64,000 nt of DNA. Origin: Diabrotica undecimpunctata. Its lineage: Eukaryota; Arthropoda; Insecta; Coleoptera; Chrysomelidae. The stretch is from contig NC_092812.1 in assembly GCF_040954645.1 (NCBI RefSeq), positions 5,005,001-5,069,000 on the forward strand, written 5' to 3'. Both the position numbers and the translations under genes were made by a program. Under the pieces are notes generated by a model. It searched no databases and had not been told where the DNA came from. It worked only from the letters and a program-made list of their open reading frames with translations. Below, piece after piece: positions 34,761 to 44,304 of this stretch (position 1 is the first letter of the stretch; each line of letters opens with the position of its first letter).

Positions 34761-34866
34761 AAACATCTACACTGCCCTAATTCATTTCCTAAAAGACTGT
34801 CATATTTAGTACTTAGTATAATTATAAAATGTAATATGTATATGTAATAATAAAATAAAAAAATAG

Positions 34867-35494
34867 TTGATTGGGAAAATAGTAAAACTATATCCAAATC
34901 ATTAATAAAATTAAACTGGTCAAAATAAACGGTATTTTTATTTTGCAGATTAAAATATTTAAAACAGTTTTTCAAATATGTGTCTGGATTATACTACACT
35001 TATTTATGTTAATTCTATTATTTTGCGATAAACAGGCTGTAACCAGCAGTGATCAATCATTCTTTGCAAATTAGTCACGTCCGCCTTAAAGGTGTTAATA
35101 TTGATCTGTTTTAATGAATGCAATTACACGATACCTTATACATCTCATTAATAAAATAGTATCATATTAAAACTGTTTGATAAGAAAACATAGGTACAAA
35201 TATTAAATAGCATTGTTGTAGTAGTAAAAATAAAGTAATATAAAGTTTCTGCTGGAGTTCGGCCCTGATAGCGATCAGATCTACCACGTTATCAGCTTTC
35301 CCGAAATATAGTCATTTTAAATGGTAAAAACAAATCATAATTTAATATTTTATACCTCTACTACACATTTAAGTGCATTAGTTAGTGCTGACAATATTAT
35401 CTCAAGTGAGTAGCACTTCTTTTCGTATTATTTTTGTAACAAGAACAAAATAACCTTTAAATATTACCTACGTAAAGAGATAACAAAAATTCCA
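34867..35494. other. AT-rich spacer between the two Jockey elements
   Basis: No coding motif. Contains A-rich tail sequence on the left and possibly the 5' untranslated region of the next element on the right. Confidence 0.45.
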
Positions 35495-35564
35495 GTTGGG
35501 TCTTGACCAGTTTTTTGGACCGGTCACAGGACCGGCTCAACTTCTGATCAAGAAAATTGATCAA

Positions 35565-36955
35565 ATGACTTCATACAACAATAATACTACACACAACTCC
35601 AGTAAACACAGTTACTTAGATGTCGTAAATTATTTTAAACATCCAACAAAACAACAAGCAATAGTCATTTCCAGCATTGAAGGTACAAAAATCCAAGATT
35701 ACGTCGTAGCTGTTGGATCACTAGTGGGTCCAGTTAATGTACTTTTAGCCTCCAGAATTGCTAACAATAGGATATGCATATACCTTTCTTCAAAAAACAC
35801 TGTTGATGCTCTTCTTCATTCTTATAAATATATCGAAATAAATGGATGTCAAGTCGAAGTAAGAAGATTAATTTCTCCAGTCAAGAGACTTCTAACATCT
35901 AATGCATGTCCTACAATCCCGAACGAAATAATTGAACAAGAATTACAAAAACTTGGTACACTGTATCCAAAATGACTTTTCTTCGAGTAGGTATGTCTGA
36001 AAGTGAGTACAGTCATGTTCTGAGCTTTAGAAGGCAATCATTCATTACACCCCTGGAAAATATGTCTATTCCTGACTCTTTTATCATAAGTCATGATAGT
36101 ACTTCGTACCGGGTATTTCTCTTCATAGACGGATTCAGTTGCTCCAAATGTAAAACCATTGGTCATCAAGAATCAGAATGCGCTCACAATTCAAACCAAA
36201 CTAATTCAACTACCCTCTAAGGTTCAACCCAAACCACATCATCATTATCTAAACCTCATAAACCTAATGATATTCCTTCAACTCCCCTCTCAGATTCAAC
36301 TCAAACCACATCGTCATTATCTAAACCTAATGATAAAATATATCAATCTATGGAAACCGACCTCATCCAAAACGTATCTAAAGGTAATCAAAACACTTCG
36401 TCTTTTTCTTCCAAAACAACATCACCAGCTGTAAATAACACTGAAAATACTACGACATCAGAAACACCAATAACCTTAAATAATGCAGTCAATTCTAAAC
36501 AGCTAAAAAGACATAACATATCATCTCCTGAAATTAACGGAGATAACCCAAAAACCGACTCCACCGACTCATCCGTTTTTAATACCCCTAAACAATATAA
36601 ACCAAAAAAGAAACACAAAACCACTTCCAAAACTCCCCGCGAATATGCGAATATGTCATTCACTCCTTAGAATCCATCAAAGACAAAATCGAAAATAGAT
36701 CACCTCCTTTTATACTAAATTTCAATGATATATGTGATTTTATGGAAAATGTTTTAAACTCTCATAACCCTGAATTAACTTCTAAAGATTAGTCCAATGA
36801 ACCAGAGGAACTAATTCAGATCCTTAATCTTGTTTATTGTTACACACAAAATTCTAGGTTAAGAAATAATATCACCCGACTAAAGAAAAAAATAAACCCT
36901 AACCCTTCTTCAGCTGACGAAACTGACGAATCATCACTAGTTGAAGCATAATCAA
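35565..36955 (+). pseudogene. Jockey ORF1 (gag-like), second element
   Basis: From MTSYNNNTTHNSSKHSYLDV the frame runs through QAIVISSIEGTKIQDYVVAV, LLASRIANNRICIYLSS and PVKRLLTSNACP to 35975. A one-base shift then gives FLRVGMSESEYSHVLSFRRQ and a CCHC knuckle CSKCKTIGHQESEC (about 36140..36180). The low-complexity C-terminal half (Ser/Thr/Asn/Pro-rich) has an internal tandem duplication near 36215..36335. Further open pieces are 36350..36670 and a final segment to about 36950. Same role as the upstream ORF1; frameshifts make it inactive. Confidence 0.8.
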
Positions 36956-36999
36956 GGGATGACTAATTCTCCCTCAACTATATAGGGAAAATATCAGCA

Positions 37000-37832
37000 C
37001 AGAAACAACATACAGTATTCTCCCAAATTTGCCATCCCAGTATTAGTTCTACAAAACTAACTAAAAATAGTACTCCCCTTATAGAACTTATAAAATCTAA
37101 CTTTGATATGGATAAACTAAATCGATCTCCACAAGTCAGTGTAAATTTTCCTCCATGGAAAATCCAAGCACTTACCATTGACTTAACCCTCACAAATACC
37201 CCAAATCAACTACAAATCCGATTTTCATTAAACACTTGTACTCCGAAGTGATATCTCATTATCCTAATTATCTCCAAATTTTTCAGTGATGCCTCTAAAG
37301 TTCATGACGGACACGCTGCTGCATACTACTGTAAATACACTATCACACTATATCCATACATACAAACTTCTGCATGCTCACAGGCGAGACCACAGCCATT
37401 ATGGAAGCCTTAATTTTCTTCAAAACGCGTTGTGAGAATAAATGTGTCATCACTGACTCAATAAATGCTCTATTAGGTGTAAAACAAATATACCCTACAA
37501 ATCCAATATTTCGGGATATAAAAAATGAGATAAATATAATTCAATCAACTCGAAAACAAGTAGCATTTATCTGGGTACGGTCGAATGTAGGAATAGCTGG
37601 AAATGAGAAAGTGGACAACCTAGCAAACACAAGTCGAATAAACTCACAATACACAACCAAATCAAGAAATTACCCATACTCCGATCTCAAAAACCTAATT
37701 AAACACCACTGTATGAACATATGGCAAGACTACTGGAAAGATTCAGAAACCAAACTATATGAGATTTATCCCCTTGTGAAGACTATCTTGAATAATCCAT
37801 CCAATAGAAGGGACCAAGTAATAACTAACTGA
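37000..37832 (+). pseudogene. Jockey ORF2 remnant: RNase H domain
   Basis: Pieces FPPWKIQALTIDLT, IKHLYSEVISHYPNY and IFSDASKVHDGHAAAYYC lead into an open 152-codon frame with GETTAIMEALIFF, CVITDSINALLGVKQIYP and VRSNVGIAGNEKVDNLA. These contain the Asp, Glu and Asp residues expected of RNase H. The RT and endonuclease are deleted, and the terminal zinc motif is cut after LRIGQT. Confidence 0.8.
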
Positions 37833-37959
37833 CTAAGAATTGGACAAACGTAAATGTAAAACAAATGTAAATAAAATGAACTCTTGTGTACGTTATTCCA
37901 CTAATAACCTGCGTGGTTGATGTGGATTATATGTTTTTTCTAAATAAAAAAAAAGTTTC

Positions 37960-38285
37960 TGCATTTTTGTTAAATCTATTAACAATTGTTTGATGATTTA
38001 GAACTTGTCGGTTGTGCATATTTTTCATATTAATATTACAAAGCTGCAACACTGCACTAAAGTAACCGGCAATTAATTAATTAATGTAAATGCCCTGTGA
38101 ATTCAGAGAAAATGAAGCTTTCCTTACGTTTTCGAATTTTGCCACTTCGTACCCTGAACTCTGATTTCTTCACTAACTAATTTCGACTAGTGTACAAAGT
38201 TCCTAACCCAATAATGTGTAGATTCTCTCCACCAATGCACATTTTATAAATTTCCCCGGAATCTAAAAATAAACTTATTCCTGCC
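37960..38285. other. No recognisable gene
   Basis: AT-rich. Holds the target site of the R1-type insertion at its right end. Confidence 0.45.
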
Positions 38286-38298
38286 AATGGATCTAAAA

Positions 38299-39208
38299 TA
38301 CTACTCTCTTCGCTTTATAGTGGAAGGTGTGGAGGAGGTTGCACCGGTTAAATCGATTAAGTATCTGGGAGTCTGGTTGTCGGATGGACTAAGGTTCGAA
38401 GTACACATCCAAAAGACGGTAGAGAAGGCGAACCGAAATCTGGAGATGTTGATACGGATTATGCTAAACATTGGAGGCCCAGGTAGCACCAAAAGAAAGG
38501 GGTTAAATGGAGTTTTCAGTCGGTGGTAGCCTACGCTGCCCCTGTGTACTGAACGCTGCGATAAAAATACACTAAGCTGAAGCTGATGGAGACTTCGCAA
38601 AGGCGAATGCTCCTCAGGGTATCTAGCTTATATTATAGGACGGTTTCAAATGAGTATATGTCATTGGAGCGGTGATACCGATCGTTTTGTTGTGCCAAGA
38701 GCGAGCGAGGGTGTATGCGACGAGGATGGATGTAAATATCGATGATAATGAGAGAGAAAGAACGATAGTAGAGTGGCAGAAAGAATGGGCGAATGATAGC
38801 GGAAAGGCAAGGTGGACGATGCAGCTTTTTCCCGATCTAAGTTCGTGGTGGGAATGTGAGTTCAGGAAACTAGACTACTTCCTGACACAGTTTCTGACTG
38901 GACATGGTAGTTTTGGCACCTTCACAATTAGAATAGGCAAATCTGCCTCGGCAGATTACTGTACTGTTTGTAGGATACCGGACGCTCCCGCCCACATTTT
39001 CAACTGCCAGAGATGGGAAAATGAGAGGGGAGATTTCGAGAGGCAAATAGGTTTCGGGCTTGATGAAAGAAACATTGTAAACATAATGTTGAGAGGAGAG
39101 AAAGAATGGAGACAAGTACAGTGTCTGATTTCTGGGGTGACGAAGAAAAAGGAGCATAAGGACAGAGGACGAAAGATATTAAGCCAGGGATCTAAAATTT
39201 ATGGTTAA
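38299..39208 (+). pseudogene. R1-type RT C-terminal region
   Basis: It starts SLRFIVEGVEEVAPVKSIKY and LGVWLSDGLRFEVHIQKTV (the region after RT motif C). After disruptions near 38530..38670 a 178-codon frame follows with LDYFLTQFLTGHGSFGTFTI, then a C-x2-C ... H-x4-C zinc motif (CTVCRIPDAPAHIFNC) typical of R1-clade C-termini. The in-frame ATG at 38287 is part of the target duplication, not of the element. Endonuclease and RT core are missing. Confidence 0.85.
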
Positions 39209-39545
39209 TATTATTTATTAGTTTCTGGCCTAACGTCTGCAATATTTTCTGATTTACGGTAATAGGTATGGTTATTTATAAGTTTTTAGTTTTTTTATTT
39301 TAGTTGTTCAGTGAGTGGCAAGACCACCTCTCTGGACTGGTAGTTTTAAGGTTTTAGCCGAAAGACGGTTAATCTGGCACTACTCTGGGGTCTTCTGGCC
39401 TAGTATCCATCCCGGCCGAAGATGCCCGGACGTCTTGCCCCGTGACGTGGATGTCCAAAAAAGATTTTCCCTACCGTTGCTTGTCAGAATTCAATGGATA
39501 CCTTCTTAGGCTCTTGCTGCAATCTGGCAATATGACAATTAAAAA
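38299..39545 (+). mobile_element. 5'-truncated R1-type LINE
   Basis: The 3' end of an ORF2 plus about 330 bp of 3' untranslated sequence ends in AAAAAAA. It is flanked by the 13-bp duplication AATGGATCTAAAA (38286..38298 and 39546..39558), the signature of target-primed insertion. Coding and untranslated parts match the inverted copy at 56150..58275, including the GACCACCTCTCT and CTGGGGTCTTCTGG blocks. Confidence 0.9.
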
Positions 39546-39558
39546 AATGGATCTAAAA

Positions 39559-40635
39559 ATAATGTACTGTTAATTCCATACTGTCTATCATCTAAATATA
39601 TCAAACCAGCAATGCTATAAAGGTTGTGCTTGATTTCCTAGTTTCTACTGGCTACAACACACTAACGAGCTAATGTATCTATTGGCTCGAGCATGAATAT
39701 TTGGATAAACAGAATGTCCAAGACGCCTTTAACAGAAACAGAACAGAAAGAAAATCTACAGCTATACACACACTTTATTTCGTATTTTCAAATTCTTATA
39801 TGCAAAAACTGGTAAGATAATTGAAACAGATGACAACTCCATGAGATTCAATCAGCGACTAGATTTTATCACAAGAAAAGAAAACATATTTTAAGAAAAT
39901 TAAGGACTGGACATACTAGAGAAATCCATCAATATTTAAAAAGTAAATCATTAGATGTGTTCCAACTTTAATAATGAGTCACTTGTTATAAAATATATTC
40001 GTGTTAACTATACAGTAGCTTATCACAGTACAGTACAGTAGCAGAAAATATTATCATATACAAGGAAGTTTAAGGGAGTTTTGTGAATTCGATTAACGCT
40101 TTTTTGCGTTCATCAGACTTTTATCATTCAGCCAGTTTCAATAGATTCTCTTATCAGAAAAATACATAGTGCTATACCTAATACGAGTTAGATGAATAAT
40201 GAATAGATCAAAATAAAAAAGGACTATACAAGATCACTCGCTTCTCGTCTAGAAAACCATTTTAAATAGAAAAACAGTACTGGACCACGGACCACGTATA
40301 AGTAATTACAATTAGGGTAAACAAAGAAAACAAAACTGAACTTCCACGCAGTCACGGATAACTCCATGTCAGCGTACAAGATTTATAGATCCATGCATGT
40401 GTCTGACAAAAAATCTATAATTATACTTTATATGGTTGGAGCACACTCTAGCTAGCAGATATTGGGTACTAAATGGTGCACTCATATTACACTTAATAAT
40501 TTTGTATAGAGGGAGTTTAATTGCCGCTAAACTTAGCACATTCAAAAAAGATATTGATCAAGCTTACCCAGACAAGTTTTGTTTGAAATAAATAACACAA
40601 ACAGCATGCATGTCCAAAACGTAGTCGATTTATAC
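39559..40635. other. Unassigned stretch with a hammerhead-like hairpin
   Basis: No coding motif. On the minus strand near 40080..40112 the sequence CTGATGA, ACGC, AAAAAA, GCGT, then TAATCGAA resembles the conserved hairpin seen in the Penelope-like 3' ends at 48838..48867. This may be a Penelope-type 3' remnant. Confidence 0.35.
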
Positions 40636-40638
40636 TGC

Positions 40639-40980
40639 TTATATGTTTAAATGAATTGTCAAAACTCTTACACCAAGTAGTTTAGGGAATAATTGGTTGA
40701 AAATTGGTGTATCTTCGGTTGGTGAAACAGTAAAGGTTTCATTGATGTTTCCATATGGATAGCTGATATTTTTAACAATAGTTATGACATGTGATGTGTA
40801 TAAAGAATAAGCAAATGGAAAACCTGATGTAACACTAATCTTGACGAAACAGTCTACATATTTATTAACTCCAATTTGAGTCCAATTTGAGCCGTAACCT
40901 AAATGCATTTTATACTGAATCCAGCGGATTCCAAATGATTTAACTAATTCTTTATTTGAAAAAGAAAGAGTGGATACCAC
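40639..40980 (-). CDS. Unassigned 113-codon frame, weakly F5/8 type C-like
   Basis: The frame starts MVSTLSFSNKELVKSF. I do not recognise it with confidence. Its composition is ordinary protein-like rather than AT-rich noise. The second half (ETFTVSPTEDTPIFNQLF, then LLGVRVLTIHLN) recalls the end of F5/8 type C (discoidin) domains, where a TP-x-x-N segment precedes RxxRI. The YVDCFVKISVTSG part could be the strand before it. If so it is a partial domain of a secreted or membrane protein, perhaps one exon. No signal peptide is visible, and the start codon may not be the real one. It could equally belong to a repeat I do not know. It is the only candidate for non-transposon coding sequence in the window. 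Confidence 0.3.
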   Translation of the reverse strand: MVSTLSFSNKELVKSFGIRWIQYKMHLGYGSNWTQIGVNKYVDCFVKISVTSGFPFAYSLYTSHVITIVKNISYPYGNINETFTVSPTEDTPIFNQLFPKLLGVRVLTIHLNI

Positions 40981-41101
40981 TGATGGAATAAAAGTTTTAT
41001 CCGGATTTTACTTTCTTTTTTTAGATTTTTTTATCAATTCTATTAGTTGTGTTGGTGTATCAAATTCTTTTATTTCTTATATTCTTCTTCTTATAAGCTT
41101 C

Positions 41102-41835
41102 TCTGATCTTCCGATTCTTCAACAGCCAACCTTTCATCATATGGTCTGTATTTTGTCTCTTTAACCGAACTCTGATTGTTGTTTCCTTAACTTCTATTTC
41201 AGGGATGCAGGTGAGGACTAGCAGGCGTTTTGGAATGCTGTTGGGATCAACTACATTTAAGCCTACTTCCTCACACAGGCCCTATATAGTCCTAACCACC
41301 CCACTAGTCTATTTTTTGGTGTACTCGTTAGCATAATTTGTCTATAGGCTACAAACGATGTTTTATGGAACTACAACAATTGATTTTGACTTCCAATAGG
41401 AGCTTCATACACTGCTAGTTTCAGTTTGTTCATTATCAGATCTTCTTGAGCCTGATCTATTTATTAATTTAGATACGTGCTGCCGCCATTCTGAATACGT
41501 TTGTGACGTTTCTGTAAGATCTAGTCTGCTCATTAGAGTTACTTGATCTTCCAGTAACTTTTTCTTGCAGAGGGTAATGGTATTCTAGGTCTCTTTTTAC
41601 CCTCGGGTTTTGCAAGTACTCCTTCTTTGGTTTTATGAGGATTTGCTGTGGTCTGTATTCCAGCAGCCATTTTTGCCTCTTTCATCATCTTTCTTTTTTG
41701 AGCTCTTTTTTGCTACGTTATGCAGAGTCTGTTCTTCTCGAAACACCTTCTGGCTGCGTATTTGGGACAGATACAAAATCCACGACTGAAGTCACCTCTC
41801 TGACTGTTTCTGTTATTTGATTTGTTTATTTTGGT
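41102..41835 (-). pseudogene. LOA-like LINE ORF1-like fragment (left duplicate)
   Basis: Minus-strand pieces KKLLEDQVTLMSRLDLTETS, EVGLNVVDPNSIPKRLLVL, TCIPEIEVKETTIRVRLKRQ and a Lys-rich lead match the right duplicate at 52946..53760. There they sit directly upstream of a LOA-like endonuclease-RT ORF2. The pattern (PKxLxxxxxP, then KxQN) resembles gag-like ORF1 proteins of the R1/LOA group. Stops are present. Here no ORF2 follows. Confidence 0.5.
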
Positions 41836-42107
41836 CTGTAAGGGGTGTATGGTGGCAAAATAGTTACCAAAATTCCCTTTTGCTTGTTAAATTAGATATC
41901 GAGTTTTTACCCTTCGTTTTTTAAATCCAAGTAAATTAGCATCTGTTTTGTTTTTTAAGAATATTCAGTGCATATTTGCTTGCAGATAATGATTTGACCA
42001 TATGATCATTCCACCAGAGGACCGGCATCCTATTGCAAGTTTTCGTTTTCCGATGACTTTATGTGCTGCCGAGATAATTATATTACATAGTGTACGTATG
42101 TTTGTAT

Positions 42108-42367
42108 CATGCTGCCAAATTAAAATGGAGCTTTACAGAACACAATGCCCGACTGAAGGATAAAAGGTGGAACCACATAATACAACAATAGAGACCACGG
42201 TTAGGAAAGAGAAGCAAAGGAAGACCACAAATAAGATGGGCTGATGATATTTAGTAGATCGGAGGATACAACTGGAAGCAAGTGGCGCAAAATAGAAAAC
42301 ACTGGATTGATTTGGGGGATGCCTATATCCAAAGTTGGATTACTTAAGGCTGAAGAAGAAAAAGAAG
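42108..42367 (+). mobile_element. 5'-truncated RTE-type LINE tail (left duplicate)
   Basis: It encodes HNARLKDKRWNHIIQQ, PRLGKRSKGRPQIRWADDI, NRKHWIDLGDAYIQSW, a stop and a GAAGAAAAAGAA tail. The flanking 10-bp duplication ATGTTTGTAT is at 42098..42107 and 42368..42377. The same insertion with the same target copies occurs in the right duplicate, so it predates the duplication. Confidence 0.8.
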
Positions 42368-42639
42368 ATGTTTGTATTAAAATTTTTATTTAATATGAAG
42401 TTGCATATTTTTTTATCATTATAATGCTGAAAAAGTCTGGTAGATTGGATACGTTGTTTCTTGTTTGTAATTTAGGATTTCAATTATGATTTGAAAGTTA
42501 TCACTGTTATATAAATATTCTGGTATTTGTAATATATTGTATTATAGTTGTAAGTGCTGTAATGTACAGTGAGATATCAATATATGAAACGTTTTTCATT
42601 TTAGGAATTAAACCTGGTAGGTTCTAAGTATTTATTAGA

Positions 42640-43150
42640 TTTGAATTATTTATTGTGGTTTGTAATAGGTTTTCCCATTTGTCTGTTTTTGCACAGGACG
42701 CAAAAATCTCTTTATTTTCTGTTGGCAGATCGAGGGCAAACTTAACATCTTTTGTGGGCTGGAGGTTGAGTTTCTTGATTTCTGAGTACTGACTGGACCT
42801 CTTGACCAATAACATCCAAAATCATAGAGCGCAAAAATCTGACTAAAGTTGGTATTTATAATCCCTATTTTAGTTGCATAGTCACCAACTGTAATGCTAA
42901 ATGTCTACAGTTGCCCAGTCTCCAACTGTAGTAGTAATTACCCAAAAGAAAATCTGTCCTGGGAGTAATTGTTAAATTTGGATCTGATTTGGTTATATGT
43001 GAGCTGTAAATAACATAAGGATTAATAATTTTACCATCAAACACGCCATAAAAAACTATAAGTAGGCACCGACGAGTTTTTCTAGCCACGGACTTCGAAT
43101 GGCAAAATCGGGCTTACTAGTATCTGTATTAAGTATAGCATAAGTAAGAA
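42640..43150 (-). pseudogene. piggyBac transposase C-terminal end (left duplicate)
   Basis: It encodes VARKTRR, LIVFYGVFDGKIINPYVIYS, then RFLRSMILDVIGQEVQSVL and a cysteine-rich end (HKRC, VCPRSANRK, FCVLCK). These match the last part of a piggyBac transposase, including the C-terminal cysteine-rich domain. Two stops replace Cys/Lys positions. The upstream catalytic part exists only in the right duplicate (54500..55660). Confidence 0.75.
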
Positions 43151-43246
43151 ATGTTGACAGCAACATAACATTTTTTTGGCTTTAAAGGAAATGATACTAA
43201 CGTCTTATTCTGTTTATACTATTATATAGTCATTAGAAGCCGACCA

Positions 43247-44050
43247 GTGCTTTCGAAGGCTAACTGTATAGATTTACAGAACGATCTAAATTATATAGAT
43301 ACTTGGTGTGTAAAAAACAAACTTTTTCTTAATGTCAATAAGTGTAAAGTAGTAAGTTACTCTAGAAGGGAAAATAAGGTTGATTTTAATTATGTAATTC
43401 AGGGGTCAGATCTTGAAAAATGTAATAGCATTAAAGATTTAGGAGTTATATTTGATTCAAAATTAACCTTTAACAACCATATTGAGCAGAAAGTAACCGA
43501 TGCTATGAAAATGTACGGTTTTATCATCAGAAACTGTAGAAATTTTAGCGATATAAGACCGATTAAACTGCTGTATCTATCACTGGTGCGAACAAAAGTA
43601 GAATATTGTAGCTTAATTTGGTATCCCATTTATAAATGTTATATGCAACAGATTGAAAAGGTACAACGGAAACTTTTAAAATATTTAGCTTTCAAGGTTG
43701 ATGGAGTATATCCTGTCCATGGTTATGATTACGATTTGTTATGTAACAGGTTTAATATTGTAAGTTTAGAGTTAAGAAGAATTATATTTTCGGTTTCATT
43801 TTTATATGAGTTGTTACACAACTGTATTGACTGCAGTGATATATTAGGTCAAATTAGATTTAATGTGCCAAGAATTACTTCCAGGTCGACTATCGTGTTT
43901 ACTTGTCCACGTGCGAGAACAAATATGTTACTGAAGTCACCCATTTATATTATGTGCAATAATTATAACAAAATATGCAACCATTGTGATATTTTCTCAT
44001 GCTCAATTAATCATCTGGTTGATACCGCACTGGTTTATGGAGTACATTAG
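43247..44050 (+). CDS. LINE RT C-terminal part, 267 codons open
   Basis: The frame includes CIDLQNDLNYIDTWCVKNKL and FLNVNKCKVVSYSR, then NSIKDLGVIFDSKLTFNNHI, LLYLSLVRTKVEYCSLIWYP, QIEKVQRKLLKYLAFKVDG and a C-terminal domain ending NHLVDTALVYGVH. This order is that of the RT thumb and C-terminal domain of a Jockey/CR1-type LINE. The YADD motif would lie just upstream and is absent, so the copy is 5'-truncated and the start codon is fortuitous. The frame is intact and is followed by a 3' untranslated part with AATAAAG and a (TTTA)n tail at 44269..44303. The insertion looks recent compared with its neighbours. Confidence 0.8.
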   Translation: MLSKANCIDLQNDLNYIDTWCVKNKLFLNVNKCKVVSYSRRENKVDFNYVIQGSDLEKCNSIKDLGVIFDSKLTFNNHIEQKVTDAMKMYGFIIRNCRNFSDIRPIKLLYLSLVRTKVEYCSLIWYPIYKCYMQQIEKVQRKLLKYLAFKVDGVYPVHGYDYDLLCNRFNIVSLELRRIIFSVSFLYELLHNCIDCSDILGQIRFNVPRITSRSTIVFTCPRARTNMLLKSPIYIMCNNYNKICNHCDIFSCSINHLVDTALVYGVH

Positions 44051-44266
44051 ATTGTTCATTTTTTTGTGTATTTTTTTTTATTTCTTATATACGTAGTGAT
44101 TTGTTTGATTATATTGTTCTCACTCTTTATTTTGTTTTTCACCTACTTATTTTTGAACTTATTTTTTTACTTGATATTTTTGTATCACCTACTAATGATT
44201 TATACTAATTAAAAATGTATCTTAAATTTTTACCCTAGAAATGGGAAACTGTTGGGTAATAAAGCT

Positions 44267-44268
<2 letters not shown>

Positions 44269-44302
<34 letters not shown>

Positions 44303-44303
44303 T
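44269..44303 (+). repeat. (TTTA)n tail of the LINE
   Basis: About eight TTTA units directly follow GTAATAAAGCTATTA, a common 3' end in this LINE type. Confidence 0.85.
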
Positions 44304-44304
44304 T

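Larger units (their letters stand above)
30540..34866 (+). mobile_element. Jockey-clade LINE, near full length
   Basis: An ORF1 (gag-like, CCHC knuckle) is followed by an ORF2 with endonuclease, RT, RNase H and C-terminal zinc motif. It ends in an A-rich tail at 34848..34865. The layout and about 4.3 kb length fit a complete Jockey-clade element. The 5' boundary is approximate and no target duplication was recognised. Confidence 0.85.
35500..37955 (+). mobile_element. Second Jockey-clade LINE with large internal deletion
   Basis: An ORF1 related to that at 30620 is followed almost directly by the RNase H part of ORF2. Endonuclease and RT are missing. It ends at an AATAAA with A-run (37942..37954). 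Sequence divergence in ORF1 suggests a different subfamily, not a tandem duplicate. Confidence 0.8.
41102..43212 (+). repeat. Segmental duplication, left copy
   Basis: Collinear with 53033..55057 in the same orientation and highly similar. It includes an ORF1-like piece of a LOA-like LINE, an RTE tail and the 3' end of a piggyBac gene. The right copy lacks about 69 bp found here near 42020..42090. Confidence 0.9.

Noticed and set aside
38870..39157. Minus-strand 95-codon frame matching a plus-strand frame at 56572..56820
   Set aside because: The two match because they are the antisense of the same R1-type LINE copies; the sense strand holds the RT zinc region.
39315..39509. 64-codon plus-strand frame
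   Set aside because: Lies in the 3' untranslated region of the R1-type LINE and is conserved only as nucleotide sequence with 56170..56480.
42624..42815. 63-codon minus frame duplicated at 54480..54671
   Set aside because: Near-identity comes from the segmental duplication. The real reading in another frame is the cysteine-rich piggyBac C-terminus.
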